Below, piece by piece: positions 25,407-35,233 of a stretch of 64,000 nt of DNA (its first letter is position 1; every line of letters starts with the position of its first letter). The translations under genes were made by a program, and so were the position numbers. The DNA comes from Candidatus Zixiibacteriota bacterium. Lineage in GTDB: Bacteria > Zixibacteria > MSB-5A5 > GN15 > FEB-12. The stretch spans positions 62,001-126,000 of the forward strand of contig JAOUBJ010000002.1 of assembly GCA_029860345.1 (NCBI GenBank), read 5' to 3'. The notes under the pieces were generated by a model that did no database searches, had not been told where the DNA came from, and saw only the letters and a list, made by a program, of their open reading frames with translations.

Positions 25407-26186
25407 ATGGAAGTGATTTCTGCCATTGTGAATCAGGAAAAACCGGCCAACTCAAATGACCAGTCGGTTGATCAGCCCGTCATCGCCCGCCAACGCGAGA
25501 ATGCGCGGATGTTCGACCGTATTGCCCACCGGTATGATTTTCTGAACCGTCTGCTTTCATTAAGGCGTGATGTAGTCTGGCGGCGTCGCCTGGTCGACCA
25601 TTTGCCCGCCGGTTCTCAATTACACCTGTTGGACGTCGCCACCGGCACCGCCGACCTGATACTCTCACTAAAGCAGCATTCTGAGCAGATAGGCTTGGGA
25701 ATTGGTCTGGACCTGGCCCCACTGATGCTCGAAGTGGGTGGGAAAAAGTTACGCGGGAATCAACGGAAAGAACAGGTGGCTCTGGTCCTTGGCGACGGAG
25801 CGGTCATGCCGTTTCCCGCGGACAGTTTCGATGTTGTCACCATCGGCTTCGGGATTCGCAATTTTGCGGATACGATGGCCGGACTGTGCGAATTCCACCG
25901 TGTTCTCAGACCCGGCGGGCGGCTTTTGGTGCTTGAGTTCTCTCTGCCTCGCAACCGGCTCTTATACTACAGCTACCTGGCCTATTTTCGCTATTTCCTG
26001 CCAATTGTAGGCCGATTGCTTTCAGGTGACGCTGCTGCTTACCGACATCTCAATCGATCGGTGGAGAGCTTTCCGCATGGCCGGGAGTTTTGTGACTTGC
26101 TTGAAAAAAACGGCTTCACCAACGTAAGAGCGACCCCACTCACCTTTGGTGTGGCCTCGATTTACCAGGGGGACAAGACGAGCTGA
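25407..26186 (+). CDS. menG: Demethylmenaquinone C-methyltransferase (MenG/UbiE)
   Basis: A 259-residue SAM-dependent methyltransferase that makes menaquinone from demethylmenaquinone, the last step of the pathway. It has RMFDRIAHRYDFLNRLLS (UbiE signature 1), LLDVATGTADL (SAM motif I), VLGDGAVMPFPADSFDVVTIGFGIRNF (motif II region) and LRPGGRLLVLEFS (motif III). Its C-terminal part contains GVASIYQGDK. It opens the men operon and its TGA overlaps the menF ATG by one base. ATG 25407 is preferred to a TTG at 25389. Confidence 0.93.
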   Translation: MEVISAIVNQEKPANSNDQSVDQPVIARQRENARMFDRIAHRYDFLNRLLSLRRDVVWRRRLVDHLPAGSQLHLLDVATGTADLILSLKQHSEQIGLGIGLDLAPLMLEVGGKKLRGNQRKEQVALVLGDGAVMPFPADSFDVVTIGFGIRNFADTMAGLCEFHRVLRPGGRLLVLEFSLPRNRLLYYSYLAYFRYFLPIVGRLLSGDAAAYRHLNRSVESFPHGREFCDLLEKNGFTNVRATPLTFGVASIYQGDKTS

Positions 26187-27586
26187 TGGCCATCTCAACG
26201 ACTCATCCCAAAGCGACAGATTACTCACAGGTGTTACCTTTGATGGCTGAACATATCCAGGCTGCGCTGTCGTCGGTCTCGACTGTGGAGACCCTGGCGC
26301 CGGAGCTTCAGAGATTGGTCGTGGAACTGCCGCCGATTGACTCACTGGCCTGGCTGCAGGTGCAGGCGGCGACAGATCGGATGTATTGGTCCGACCGCGA
26401 GGGCGTTTTTGAGACTGCCGGTATTGGAGTGGCCGATCTGATCGAGCCTTCACACCATGATAGTGATAACACCCCCTGGCCAAGCCGATCCAATCATGAT
26501 CCTGCCGAAGGCGGGTCTATGAGATACTTCGGTGGTCATCGCTTTTGCAATCGGTCGGGTAATGCAGATCAACTATGGAGCGACTTCGCAACATGTCGAT
26601 TCGTTCTGCCACGATTCGAGCTCTACCGGGCCGACGAGCGCTGTTGGTTCGTTTGCAACCTCAGGTTGCAGGCCGATCATGAGCATTGTGCTGAAATATT
26701 AAACGCCCTTTCAGTTGTTGTTTTCCCCGATGCACAACAACCGTCGGACTTGTCGCCGATGATCGACCGAACCGACTTGCCCGATCGGGCCGGGTGGGAG
26801 AGTACTGTTCACCACGTTTTGCGGGCGGTGAAAGATGGGTCGTTGTCAAAAGTTGTGCTGGCCCGACGGTCGGACCTGCTGTTTGAACGGACGGTTGATC
26901 CCGTCAGATTACTACGTCGGCTCAAAGACCGCTCGGTTGACTGTTTTCACTTCCTTTTCCAGTTTGATTCCCCCGCTGCTTTTGTCGGCGCCTCGCCGGA
27001 GCGACTGTTCCGCCGGTCGGGTCGTCGCATAGAATCGGAGGCGGTGGCCGGCACTCGACCCCGCGGCGCCACCGCCGACGAAGATCTCCAAATGGAGCAG
27101 GAACTGATCAACAGTCGGAAAGATATAATCGAGCACCGCTTCGTGGTTGAAGACATCAGCCGCGTAATGACGCACCTATGTTCCGAGTGGCAGACTCTCG
27201 ACCACGACGATACCGATTCGTTGATGAAACTGGCTCGTGTGCAGCACTTGATCACGCGCCTTGAGGGTCAGTTGGACAATGGTCGCTCCGATATGGATAT
27301 CGCCTCAATGCTACACCCCACTTCGGCGGTGGGGGGTGTGCCGACAGAGAATGCGCTTCGGATGATAGACGAGTTGGAACCGTTCGACCGAGGTTGGTAT
27401 GCTGCACCGGTAGGTTGGTTGAGCCGAGACTCAGCCGAGTTTGCGGTGGCGATCCGGTCAGGATTGGTCGCCGGTCGCGCCGTGCATTTGTACTCCGGCG
27501 CCGGTATCGTGGATGGCTCGTCGGCTGAGGACGAATGGCGCGAGATAGATTCAAAGCTGGCTAATTTCCTTGCGGCTCTGGGTTAA
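26186..27586 (+). CDS. menF: Isochorismate synthase MenF
   Basis: A 466-residue chorismate-utilising enzyme that converts chorismate to isochorismate, the first committed step. The C-terminal half has SLSKVVLARRSDL, FVGASPERLFRR, SEAVAGTRPRG, ELINSRKDIIEHRFV, LHPTSAVGGVPTENA and APVGWLS. The N-terminal 200 residues are variable as usual. Start ATG 26186 shares its A with the menG stop (TGATG). menD begins three bases after its stop. Confidence 0.93.
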   Translation: MAISTTHPKATDYSQVLPLMAEHIQAALSSVSTVETLAPELQRLVVELPPIDSLAWLQVQAATDRMYWSDREGVFETAGIGVADLIEPSHHDSDNTPWPSRSNHDPAEGGSMRYFGGHRFCNRSGNADQLWSDFATCRFVLPRFELYRADERCWFVCNLRLQADHEHCAEILNALSVVVFPDAQQPSDLSPMIDRTDLPDRAGWESTVHHVLRAVKDGSLSKVVLARRSDLLFERTVDPVRLLRRLKDRSVDCFHFLFQFDSPAAFVGASPERLFRRSGRRIESEAVAGTRPRGATADEDLQMEQELINSRKDIIEHRFVVEDISRVMTHLCSEWQTLDHDDTDSLMKLARVQHLITRLEGQLDNGRSDMDIASMLHPTSAVGGVPTENALRMIDELEPFDRGWYAAPVGWLSRDSAEFAVAIRSGLVAGRAVHLYSGAGIVDGSSAEDEWREIDSKLANFLAALG

Positions 27587-27588
27587 TC

Positions 27589-29364
27589 ATGAAAGACAGT
27601 ATCGGGCTGTACAATCAATACTTCTGCCGTCTGATGATAGAGGAACTCGTCCGCAGTGGGGTCGACTATTTCTGCCTGTCACCCGGCGCGAGGTCCACGC
27701 CGCTCACGGTGGCCGTGGCTGAAAACCCGACGGTAAGTAAACAACTCTTCCACGACGAACGGGCCGCCGCTTTTCATGCCCTCGGCTATGCCCGCGCCGG
27801 CGGCAAGCCGGCGGCGCTGATCTGTACATCGGGAACGGCCGCCGCCAACTACCTGCCGGCCGTCGTCGAGGCGTCGATGGACATGGTGCCGATGCTCTTG
27901 CTCACGGCTGATCGACCACCGGAATTGCGCGACTGCGGCGCCAACCAGGCCATCAAGCAGATAGGTATCTTCGGTGACTATACTCGCTGGCAGTTTGATA
28001 TGCCATGTCCTGATGAAAGCATCCCACCGGAGTTCGTTCTGACCACTATAGATCAGGCTGTGCATAGGGCCACCGACAGCCCGTGCGGACCGGTGCATCT
28101 CAACTGCATGTTCCGTGAACCGTTCCTGCCGCTTGAGTCCGCCGATGAAAGTATCAGTGACAACTCAGCGATAACCGGCTGGCGAGCACAGCAGCAACCA
28201 ATCACTCGTTACGAACAGCGGCGCTCAGCCCTCTCAGGCGACCAGGCAGCCGAGGTGAGTGACATTATCAAGACTGCCGCATCGGGACTTCTGATTGCTG
28301 GCCGTCTGAACGATCGGTCCGAACGTCTGGCTGTTGCCGCCCTTGCCCAAAAACTTGGTTGGCCGCTGTTGCCGGACATTTCATCAGGATTGAGACTGGG
28401 CGCCGATTGCGAAACGGTTATACCGTACTACGATCTGCTGCTGCAATCAACCGACCTGTGGAAAATCGCGCGCCCATCGGTCGTGGTTCACCTGGGTGGT
28501 CGAGTGGTGTCAAAAAGGTTGAGCGCTTTCCTTAAAGAGGCTCAGTTCGATGAGTTTCTGCATGTAGCGGATCATCCACACCGGCAAGACTGGCAGCATC
28601 AAGTCACGCGAAGATACCAATGCACTCCGGACTCCTTCTGTGAAGCACTGACGCCTCTGGTGACCTGTTCAAGCGAAAGCGGATTCCAGAAACATTTACG
28701 GAGTGTCTCAAAACGAGTGGGAAAACTCGTAGAGCGCATCATCGATGAAGACGACGCTCCGGCCGAACCCGGCCTGGCCCGGCTGATATCGCAACATTTA
28801 CCTCCGAACTCAGGTCTCTTTCTGGCCAACAGTCTGTCAATTCGGCTGATGGACAGTTTCGCCGACTTCGCACAATACAGCATCTCCGACGCTCCCTTGC
28901 CGGGCTGCAACCGTGGCGCCAGCGGGATCGACGGCACTATCGCTTCAGCCACCGGCTATGCAGCCGGGTTGGACCGACCGGCGACCCTATTGATCGGCGA
29001 TTTGGCCTTTCTGCACGACCTCAACTCTCTGGCCATAGTCGGCAAACTGAAACATCCGTTGACCATCGTGCTGATCAACAACGATGGCGGAGGTATCTTC
29101 TCAATGTTGCCGATCGCCCACAAGAGAGAAGTTTTCGAACCGTATTTTGCTGCGCCGCACGGCCTCAATTTCGCCGCCAGTGCCGAGCAGTTCGGCTTGA
29201 GTTATCGCGCACCGGCCAAGTCTGAAGAGTTTGTACAGTGCTACCGCGATGCCATTAACTCTACGCCGAGTACGCTGATCGAAGTAAAGACAGACCGCAA
29301 CAAGACTCGTGAACTCTACACCCGAATCCTTGAGGCGACAGGCAAAACTGTCGCGGAGCTATAA
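27589..29364 (+). CDS. menD: SEPHCHC synthase MenD
   Basis: A 591-residue thiamin-diphosphate enzyme that joins isochorismate and 2-oxoglutarate. Seen: FCLSPGARSTPLTVAV, DERAAAFHALGYARA with the catalytic Glu, ICTSGTAAANYLPAVVEA, LTADRPPELRDCGANQAI, and in the C-terminal half the ThDP motif GDLAFLHDLNSL ... INNDGGGIFSMLP. Full length for the family. It directly abuts menH, whose ATG follows the TAA with no gap. Confidence 0.95.
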   Translation: MKDSIGLYNQYFCRLMIEELVRSGVDYFCLSPGARSTPLTVAVAENPTVSKQLFHDERAAAFHALGYARAGGKPAALICTSGTAAANYLPAVVEASMDMVPMLLLTADRPPELRDCGANQAIKQIGIFGDYTRWQFDMPCPDESIPPEFVLTTIDQAVHRATDSPCGPVHLNCMFREPFLPLESADESISDNSAITGWRAQQQPITRYEQRRSALSGDQAAEVSDIIKTAASGLLIAGRLNDRSERLAVAALAQKLGWPLLPDISSGLRLGADCETVIPYYDLLLQSTDLWKIARPSVVVHLGGRVVSKRLSAFLKEAQFDEFLHVADHPHRQDWQHQVTRRYQCTPDSFCEALTPLVTCSSESGFQKHLRSVSKRVGKLVERIIDEDDAPAEPGLARLISQHLPPNSGLFLANSLSIRLMDSFADFAQYSISDAPLPGCNRGASGIDGTIASATGYAAGLDRPATLLIGDLAFLHDLNSLAIVGKLKHPLTIVLINNDGGGIFSMLPIAHKREVFEPYFAAPHGLNFAASAEQFGLSYRAPAKSEEFVQCYRDAINSTPSTLIEVKTDRNKTRELYTRILEATGKTVAEL

Positions 29365-30177
29365 ATGACAGAACCAAACATCATCAGACTCCACTACCAG
29401 CGACGAGGAGACCCCCGGCATCAGGCAGTGTTGCTGCTGCACGGTTTCATGGGGTCGGCCGACGACTGGGATGAGGAGATTACCGACCCGTTGGTTGAAT
29501 CCGGCCTGCAAGTTCTGGCTGTCGATCTGCCGGGACACGGGCGGACAGTCGTCCAGGGTGACAAAGAAAACTATCGTATGGAATGCGTCGCCACCGCCAT
29601 CGTGAACCTGCTCCAGGAGCTTGGCATCGAATCGCCGCATCTGCTCGGATACTCGATGGGGGGACGGCTCGCGTTGTATATGGCTGTGCGTCACTCCCAA
29701 CACTTTCGACGAATCGTACTGGAGTCAGCCTCACCCGGTCTTGAGGCGAAGACTGTCTGGTATGCACGCGTTCTGGCCGATGCCGAACTGGCCCGGCGTA
29801 TGCATACGCAGCCGATGGAGCCGTTTCTTCGTGAGTGGTACGCACAGCCCCTGTTCGCTTCCATGGCCACTCGACCCGAACGGCTGGAACGGTTGATTGC
29901 CAGACGAATGGAAAACGATCTTCAGGGTCTCCAAATGTCATTGCAGGGCATGGGTACGGGTGCTCAGGTGTCGCTGTGGAGCGAGCTGCCCAGTGTGAAT
30001 CTTCCGATACTCTTGATCGCTGGTGGAAATGACAGTAAATTCTGTGTCATCGGTCGTCAGATCGAAACACGCTGTCCGTTTTCATCCCTGGAAATCGTGC
30101 CGGGTTGCGGACACAATGTGCACTTTGAGCGACCGCGCGAGTATGCTAAATTGGTGCGAGAGTTTTTGCACGATTGA
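29365..30177 (+). CDS. menH: SHCHC synthase MenH (alpha/beta hydrolase)
   Basis: A 270-residue alpha/beta hydrolase that eliminates pyruvate from SEPHCHC. Motifs: [16 protein letters not shown] (oxyanion loop), [24 protein letters not shown] with the nucleophile Ser, IAGGNDSKF with the Asp, and [13 protein letters not shown] with the His. It starts right at the menD stop. The generic alpha/beta hydrolase fold is refined to MenH by its place in the operon and the GYSMGGR motif. Confidence 0.9.
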   Translation: MTEPNIIRLHYQRRGDPRHQAVLLLHGFMGSADDWDEEITDPLVESGLQVLAVDLPGHGRTVVQGDKENYRMECVATAIVNLLQELGIESPHLLGYSMGGRLALYMAVRHSQHFRRIVLESASPGLEAKTVWYARVLADAELARRMHTQPMEPFLREWYAQPLFASMATRPERLERLIARRMENDLQGLQMSLQGMGTGAQVSLWSELPSVNLPILLIAGGNDSKFCVIGRQIETRCPFSSLEIVPGCGHNVHFERPREYAKLVREFLHD

Positions 30178-30191
30178 ACATGGAGTGTAAC

Positions 30192-31013
30192 ATGAGTGAG
30201 ATACAATGGACCGAAGCCACATCGTTTGAAGACATCAAGTACCACAAGACCGAAAGTATTGCCAGGATAACCATTAACCGTCCGCAAAAACGAAACGCCT
30301 TCAGGCCGCAAACAGTTTTCGAGATGGGGCGAGCCCTGGCCGATGCCCGCGACGACCAGGAGATCGGTGTGATCATTCTCACCGGCGAGGGAGAAAAAGC
30401 GTTTTGCTCAGGCGGTGACCAAACGCTGCGTGGCGACGCCGGGTATGTCGACGATACCGGCGTCCATCGGCTAAACGTGCTGGACTTTCAACGCCAGATT
30501 CGCACCTGTCCCAAACCGGTGATCGCGATGGTGGCCGGGTATTGTATCGGCGGTGGGCATGTGCTGCATCTGATGTGTGACTTGACCATCGCAGCCGACA
30601 ACGCTGTTTTTGGGCAGACCGGCCCCAGGGTGGGATCGTTCGACGGCGGTTACGGGGCCAGCTATATGGCCCGTATCATCGGACAGAAAAAAGCGCGCGA
30701 GATATGGTTTTTGTGTCGTCAGTATGATGCCCGGCAGGCGCTGGATATGGGCATGGTCAATTGCGTGGTGCCCCTCGACCAACTCGAAGCGGAGACGGTC
30801 CGGTGGTGTCGTGAGATTCTGGCCAACTCGCCCATGGCCATTCGCTGCCTGAAAGCCGCCCTGAATGCCGACTGTGATGGCCAGGCAGGTTTGCAGGAGT
30901 TGGCTGGAAATGCCACTATGCTGTTTTATATGACTGAGGAAGGACAGGAGGGTCGCGATGCTTATGTGCAAAAACGCAAACCCGACTTTTCAAGGTTCCC
31001 TCGGCAGCCGTAG
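30192..31013 (+). CDS. menB: 1,4-dihydroxy-2-naphthoyl-CoA synthase MenB
   Basis: A 273-residue crotonase-fold enzyme that closes the naphthoquinone ring from o-succinylbenzoyl-CoA. Strongly conserved MenB blocks are present: [58 protein letters not shown], and [20 protein letters not shown] 30192 has GGAG six bases upstream. An earlier ATG at 30180 would add four residues. Confidence 0.95.
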   Translation: MSEIQWTEATSFEDIKYHKTESIARITINRPQKRNAFRPQTVFEMGRALADARDDQEIGVIILTGEGEKAFCSGGDQTLRGDAGYVDDTGVHRLNVLDFQRQIRTCPKPVIAMVAGYCIGGGHVLHLMCDLTIAADNAVFGQTGPRVGSFDGGYGASYMARIIGQKKAREIWFLCRQYDARQALDMGMVNCVVPLDQLEAETVRWCREILANSPMAIRCLKAALNADCDGQAGLQELAGNATMLFYMTEEGQEGRDAYVQKRKPDFSRFPRQP

Positions 31014-31290
31014 TGGTCGGACCCTCGCCCTTCGACTACGCACAGGGTAACTCTGATGTTGCGCTGGGTCCTTCTCGCCGCAGGCAAGTGAGACCCTGCG
31101 CTTCTACGACCAGCAGGGTCACACCTTACCCTCCGGTTAAGCCAGGACCCTATGGAACGCCAGATCGAGTATTTCTCAAAGTCCCCTATCGAGAGGGGAT
31201 TTAGGGTGTGTTTGGCTGATGGAAGAACACACCCCGGCCTTTGACCACCCCTGTCAAGAGGGGATGTTATTCCGACTGAATGCGAATAAA
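31014..31290. repeat. Intergenic repeats between menB and menA
   Basis: Contains a diverged CCTTCGACTACGCACAGGG element, two GC-rich imperfect palindromes, and two copies of a CCCCT..C.AGAGGGGAT hairpin near 31181-31201 and 31249-31265. No gene is seen. Confidence 0.5.
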
Positions 31291-32175
31291 ATGACAGACT
31301 CACAAATCACACTCTGGTTCTCGGCGGCGCGACCCAAAACTCTTCCGGCGGCCGTCGCACCCGTAATCATCGGAACTTCGATGGCTTATGCCGATGGCGT
31401 CATGGTCATTCTGCCGGCTCTGGCCGCCTTGTTCGGGGCAGTCATGATCCAGATCGGGACCAATCTGGCCAACGACTATTATGATTTCATAAAGGGGGCC
31501 GACCGCGCCGATAGGATTGGTCCCACGCGCCTCACACAGGCCGGGCTGATCTCCCCAAGGAGCATGAAACGGGCCGCCTTTGTCGTCTTCGGTATTGCTA
31601 TGCTGGCCGGATGCTATCTTGTCTGGCGGGGGGGATGGCCGATTGTGGCTGTTGGACTAACCTCGATCCTGTTCGGAGTTCTATACACCGGTGGTCCCTT
31701 CCCGCTGGGCTACCACGGACTCGGCGAGTTGTTCGTACTGGTCTTTTTCGGCCCGGTGGCCGTTGCCGGGGCATACTATGTTCAAGCCCTCAACATAAAC
31801 TTCGCCCCGATCATGGCCGGACTTGCGCCCGGTCTGATATCGGTGGCCATACTCGTGGTCAACAACCTGCGCGACATTGACAACGACCGAGCGGCCGGCA
31901 AACGAACACTGGCCGTCAGGCTCGGACGAACCTTTGCCCGCTGGGAGTACACTTTGTCTGTGCTCTTTGCATGTCTTCTACCCCCGGTGCTGGTAGTCTG
32001 GTTCGATGGGCGCTGGTTTTCGATGTTGGCTTGTCTCACCCTGGCCGGATGCGTTCCAGCGATCAAAACAGTATGGACAACGGTAGATGGCCATCGGTTG
32101 AACAACATCCTGGCCGCCACCGGGCGGCTGTTGTTGCTCTACACTATTCTGTTTTCAATTGGCTGGGTGTTGTGA
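31291..32175 (+). CDS. menA: DHNA polyprenyltransferase MenA
   Basis: A 294-residue integral membrane prenyltransferase with about nine membrane segments, which attaches the isoprenoid tail to DHNA. The first aspartate-rich motif is NLANDYYDFIKGADRAD and the second is NNLRDIDNDRAAGKRTLAVRLG. Starts ATG 31291 with AARPKTLPAAVAPV shortly after, as expected for MenA. Earlier in-frame starts fall in repeat-like DNA and are rejected. The stop overlaps the menC GTG. Confidence 0.94.
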   Translation: MTDSQITLWFSAARPKTLPAAVAPVIIGTSMAYADGVMVILPALAALFGAVMIQIGTNLANDYYDFIKGADRADRIGPTRLTQAGLISPRSMKRAAFVVFGIAMLAGCYLVWRGGWPIVAVGLTSILFGVLYTGGPFPLGYHGLGELFVLVFFGPVAVAGAYYVQALNINFAPIMAGLAPGLISVAILVVNNLRDIDNDRAAGKRTLAVRLGRTFARWEYTLSVLFACLLPPVLVVWFDGRWFSMLACLTLAGCVPAIKTVWTTVDGHRLNNILAATGRLLLLYTILFSIGWVL

Positions 32176-33275
32176 AGATAGCCCAATTCCACCTGCATGA
32201 GTATGCGCTGCCGTTAAAGCGCCCCCTGGTTATCGGTCGGGAAACACACCACCGGCGGCACGGCTGTGTCATTGAGCTCAAGGATGAAACGGGCACGGTG
32301 TGCTTTGGCGAAGTGGCGCCCCTGGGTGGTTACAGCGATGAATCCCAGACCGACGTTGAAACTGAACTGCGGCTCTTGCGAAGCTCTCTGGTCGGCAGTG
32401 AGATACCTGAGCATCTTGAAGAACTCTCAGGCGGTTTCGATAGCTGGTTGGGCCGCTACCAATTGGCACCCTCGGTGCGCTTCGGATTCGAGAGCGCCGT
32501 GTTGATCATGGCGGCAAAGCTGCGCCGGGTTTCACTGGCTCGGCTACTCTCTGATAAGCCCCTCAAGAGAGTGTCGGTCAACGCACTCTTGACCGGGGAC
32601 CATGGCGAGGTTTTGGCACAGGTGCGAAGAGGGCTTGAGTTGGGATACTCTGCTTTCAAACTCAAGGTTGGTGGGAGACCGGTTGATGACGATATCCGGT
32701 TGACCAGAGAGGTCCGCGACCTGATCGGTCCGGATGCTGCCTTGCGTCTCGATGCCAACCGTCGGTGGACCCGGCACGAATTTAATCAGTTTGCACACGA
32801 AGTGCGGGGGATAGGTATCGATTATATAGAAGAACCGATCTCAGATATCTCGTTGCTGCACCGCTTGACCGACATTGAGGATACGGAAGCACCCCTGGCC
32901 CTGGACGAGAGTTTGCGAATGATCTCGCCGGATGAGTTGCACCAGTGGCCGGGCGTCAAAGCAATCGTACTGAAACCTACACAACTCGGTCTCGAACGGG
33001 CGGTCCGTTCTGCCCGGGCGGCTACACGATTGGGTATAACCTCGGTCTTCAGTTCCTCGTATGAGTCAAGTCTCGGACTCACGATAATTGCACACATCGC
33101 GGCGGCCTACAGCGCGACCGACACACCGACCGGTCTGGACACGGTTGGTGTTTTTCAAGAGGACTTGCTGACACCATCATTGACGATAAAAGGCGGTCAG
33201 GTGGTTATAGACGAACTGCCGGACGTGGTCCAGTCGATCAATCGCGACCGATTCAAGGAAATCACGGATGCCTGA
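32172..33275 (+). CDS. menC: o-Succinylbenzoate synthase MenC
   Basis: A 367-residue enolase-superfamily enzyme that dehydrates SHCHC to o-succinylbenzoate. Seen: AFKLKVGG with the catalytic Lys, LRLDANRRWT (Asp ligand), DYIEEPISD (Glu ligand), LALDESLR (Asp ligand) and AIVLKPTQLGG-like KAIVLKPTQLG with the second Lys. The start GTG 32172 overlaps the menA stop by four bases (GTGA), showing coupling. The end overlaps menE by eight bases. Confidence 0.92.
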   Translation: MKIAQFHLHEYALPLKRPLVIGRETHHRRHGCVIELKDETGTVCFGEVAPLGGYSDESQTDVETELRLLRSSLVGSEIPEHLEELSGGFDSWLGRYQLAPSVRFGFESAVLIMAAKLRRVSLARLLSDKPLKRVSVNALLTGDHGEVLAQVRRGLELGYSAFKLKVGGRPVDDDIRLTREVRDLIGPDAALRLDANRRWTRHEFNQFAHEVRGIGIDYIEEPISDISLLHRLTDIEDTEAPLALDESLRMISPDELHQWPGVKAIVLKPTQLGLERAVRSARAATRLGITSVFSSSYESSLGLTIIAHIAAAYSATDTPTGLDTVGVFQEDLLTPSLTIKGGQVVIDELPDVVQSINRDRFKEITDA

Positions 33276-34725
33276 GATCGAATGTCCATTGTGTCGAGCA
33301 GCCGTGCGCCGGCCGGATCAACCGGCTCTCATAAGCCGCGATACGGTCCTCACCTACGGCGAGTTCAGCCGACAAGTGACGGCCACAGCAACGGCGTTAC
33401 AAGCCGATGGGGTTAGCCAGGGCGATCTGGTCTGCCTGTTGGCCGACAACTGCTTGTCATACCCATTGCTGCTGCATGCTTTGTGGCGGCTCGGGGCGGT
33501 GGCTTGTCCAATCAGTACGCGATGGCCGGAAACGTCCGTGGCACAATTGCTCAGTAGGATCGGCTGCCGCCTTTTGGTAACGACAAGTGATCGTATGAGC
33601 GATGGATACCCGACGTCGGTACGGCAATTGGAGATTGATCATCATACCCTCCCGGGTTCGTCTGTCGGGGATGTCGAACAAAGGCCGAACATGGTCGATC
33701 CAGATCGTGCGGCCACGGTCATCTTCACATCAGGAACTACTACCGCGCCGAAAGCTGTACTGCACAGCTTCGGCAATCACTACTATAGTGCCATCGGCTC
33801 GAACGAGAACATCCCCGTGTCGCCTCCCGACCGCTGGTTGCTCTCTTTGCCACTGTATCACGTCGGTGGACTGGCCATCATGTTTCGCATGTTGCTTGGC
33901 GGTGGGACGGTTGTTGTCGGCTCCGGCGATGATCAAATTGGCGAATCTGTAGAGCGGTATCAGATCACACACCTGTCGCTGGTGCCCACGCAACTGATCC
34001 GGTTACTTCAAGAGGGACTTTCACCGTCGGCTACAAAACGATTGAAAGCTGTATTGATCGGGGGCGGTCCGGTACGACCTGAGTTGATGGTCGCGGCTGG
34101 TGACCGCGGTTGGCCTGTCTTTTCAACTTACGGCCTCACCGAGATGGCTTCGCAGGTCACCACCAGCGCACCCAATGACACTCAGGCTCGGTCGAGCACA
34201 TCCGGCAGGCTGTTGTCCGGTCGCGAACTGATCATCTCACCGGCCGGCGAGATTCTGGTGAGAGGCAAGACCCTTTTCGCGGGCTATTTCAATTCAAAAA
34301 GAGTGGAGAAAGCAACTGATGACGAAGGTTGGTTTCACACCGGCGACACCGGCGCCCTCGACTGCGATGGTAATCTGACGGTGTCTGGCCGCCTCGATAA
34401 CATGTTTGTCTCGGGCGGAGAGAATATCCACCCTGAGGAAATCGAAACCAGACTCTCCGGTTTGCAGGGAGTGCTCCAGGCATTGGTGGTGCCGCTGGCC
34501 GACAAGGAATTCGGTCTTCGACCCACAGCCATTCTGAAACTTAGTTCGGATACTTCATTGCCTGTTGCAGACATTACCGCTCACCTGGAGAAACACCTAC
34601 CTCGGTTCAAGATACCGGTTCGCTTGTTGCAATGGCCTCAGTCCGACGGCGGGGGGGAGATGAAACCGGACCGGCGCAGGTTCCGAAAGTTGGTCCAAGA
34701 GAACGCTGTGGCGGATATTACTTGA
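33268..34725 (+). CDS. menE: o-Succinylbenzoate-CoA ligase MenE
   Basis: A 485-residue acyl-adenylate-forming ligase. Motifs: VIFTSGTTTAPKAVLHSFGNH (AMP-binding A3), LLSLPLYHVGGLAIMFR, FSTYGLTEMASQV (A5), GWFHTGDTGALDCDGNLTVSGRLDNM (A7/A8) and GGGEMKPDRRRFRKL (A10, with Lys). Full length. Last gene of the men operon. Its end overlaps the convergent menI-like gene by eight bases. Confidence 0.94.
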   Translation: MPEIECPLCRAAVRRPDQPALISRDTVLTYGEFSRQVTATATALQADGVSQGDLVCLLADNCLSYPLLLHALWRLGAVACPISTRWPETSVAQLLSRIGCRLLVTTSDRMSDGYPTSVRQLEIDHHTLPGSSVGDVEQRPNMVDPDRAATVIFTSGTTTAPKAVLHSFGNHYYSAIGSNENIPVSPPDRWLLSLPLYHVGGLAIMFRMLLGGGTVVVGSGDDQIGESVERYQITHLSLVPTQLIRLLQEGLSPSATKRLKAVLIGGGPVRPELMVAAGDRGWPVFSTYGLTEMASQVTTSAPNDTQARSSTSGRLLSGRELIISPAGEILVRGKTLFAGYFNSKRVEKATDDEGWFHTGDTGALDCDGNLTVSGRLDNMFVSGGENIHPEEIETRLSGLQGVLQALVVPLADKEFGLRPTAILKLSSDTSLPVADITAHLEKHLPRFKIPVRLLQWPQSDGGGEMKPDRRRFRKLVQENAVADIT

Positions 34726-35122
34726 TCGATTCCAACCCGGCTCGGATCGGCGCCGGCAGGTCGATTTTTCTACCCGTGTTTCTCTCGATAGCCACATGCA
34801 CCGTTCGTACCGTGGCCCCGATCTCGCCATGCGAATTCTTGATGTCAGTTGTCAGTTCAAAGGAGACGCGCTTTAGCTTCGTGGCCCGAACCGAAATCGA
34901 AATGTTGTCCCCCAAATGAAACGGTTGCAGGTAATCGGCCTCGGCGTGGGCAATCAGAACCAGGTAGTCGGAGCCTCCTATTATCTGCTCCATACCGCAG
35001 CCGATCGACTGAAGAAACTCTTCATAGGCGGTGTGAGCGATCCGAAAGTGGCTTACAAAGAAGACAACGCCGGCGGCATCGGTGTCATGCAGTTTTATGC
35101 TGGACTTAATTTCGAAGGCCAC
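34718..35122 (-). CDS. menI: Hotdog thioesterase, probable DHNA-CoA hydrolase
   Basis: A 134-residue 4HBT-type hotdog protein. The string KLHDTDAAGVVFF near residues 10-22 carries the catalytic Asp, as in cyanobacterial DHNA-CoA thioesterases of the YbgC-like group. DHNA-CoA hydrolysis is the only step otherwise missing from the adjacent men operon, so this assignment fits. It is convergent with menE, with an eight-base tail overlap. A broader acyl-CoA thioesterase role remains possible. Confidence 0.75.
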   Translation of the reverse strand: MAFEIKSSIKLHDTDAAGVVFFVSHFRIAHTAYEEFLQSIGCGMEQIIGGSDYLVLIAHAEADYLQPFHLGDNISISVRATKLKRVSFELTTDIKNSHGEIGATVRTVHVAIERNTGRKIDLPAPIRAGLESIK

Positions 35123-35233
35123 GAAATCCCTTTCGAAAAATCAGGTGATCGAACGCAACATGTTGTCTATATTAAGCGTCAATGGTAGGAGTGTAAACAG
35201 CAAAATTACAATGAACTGATTTCAGGAGTGAAG

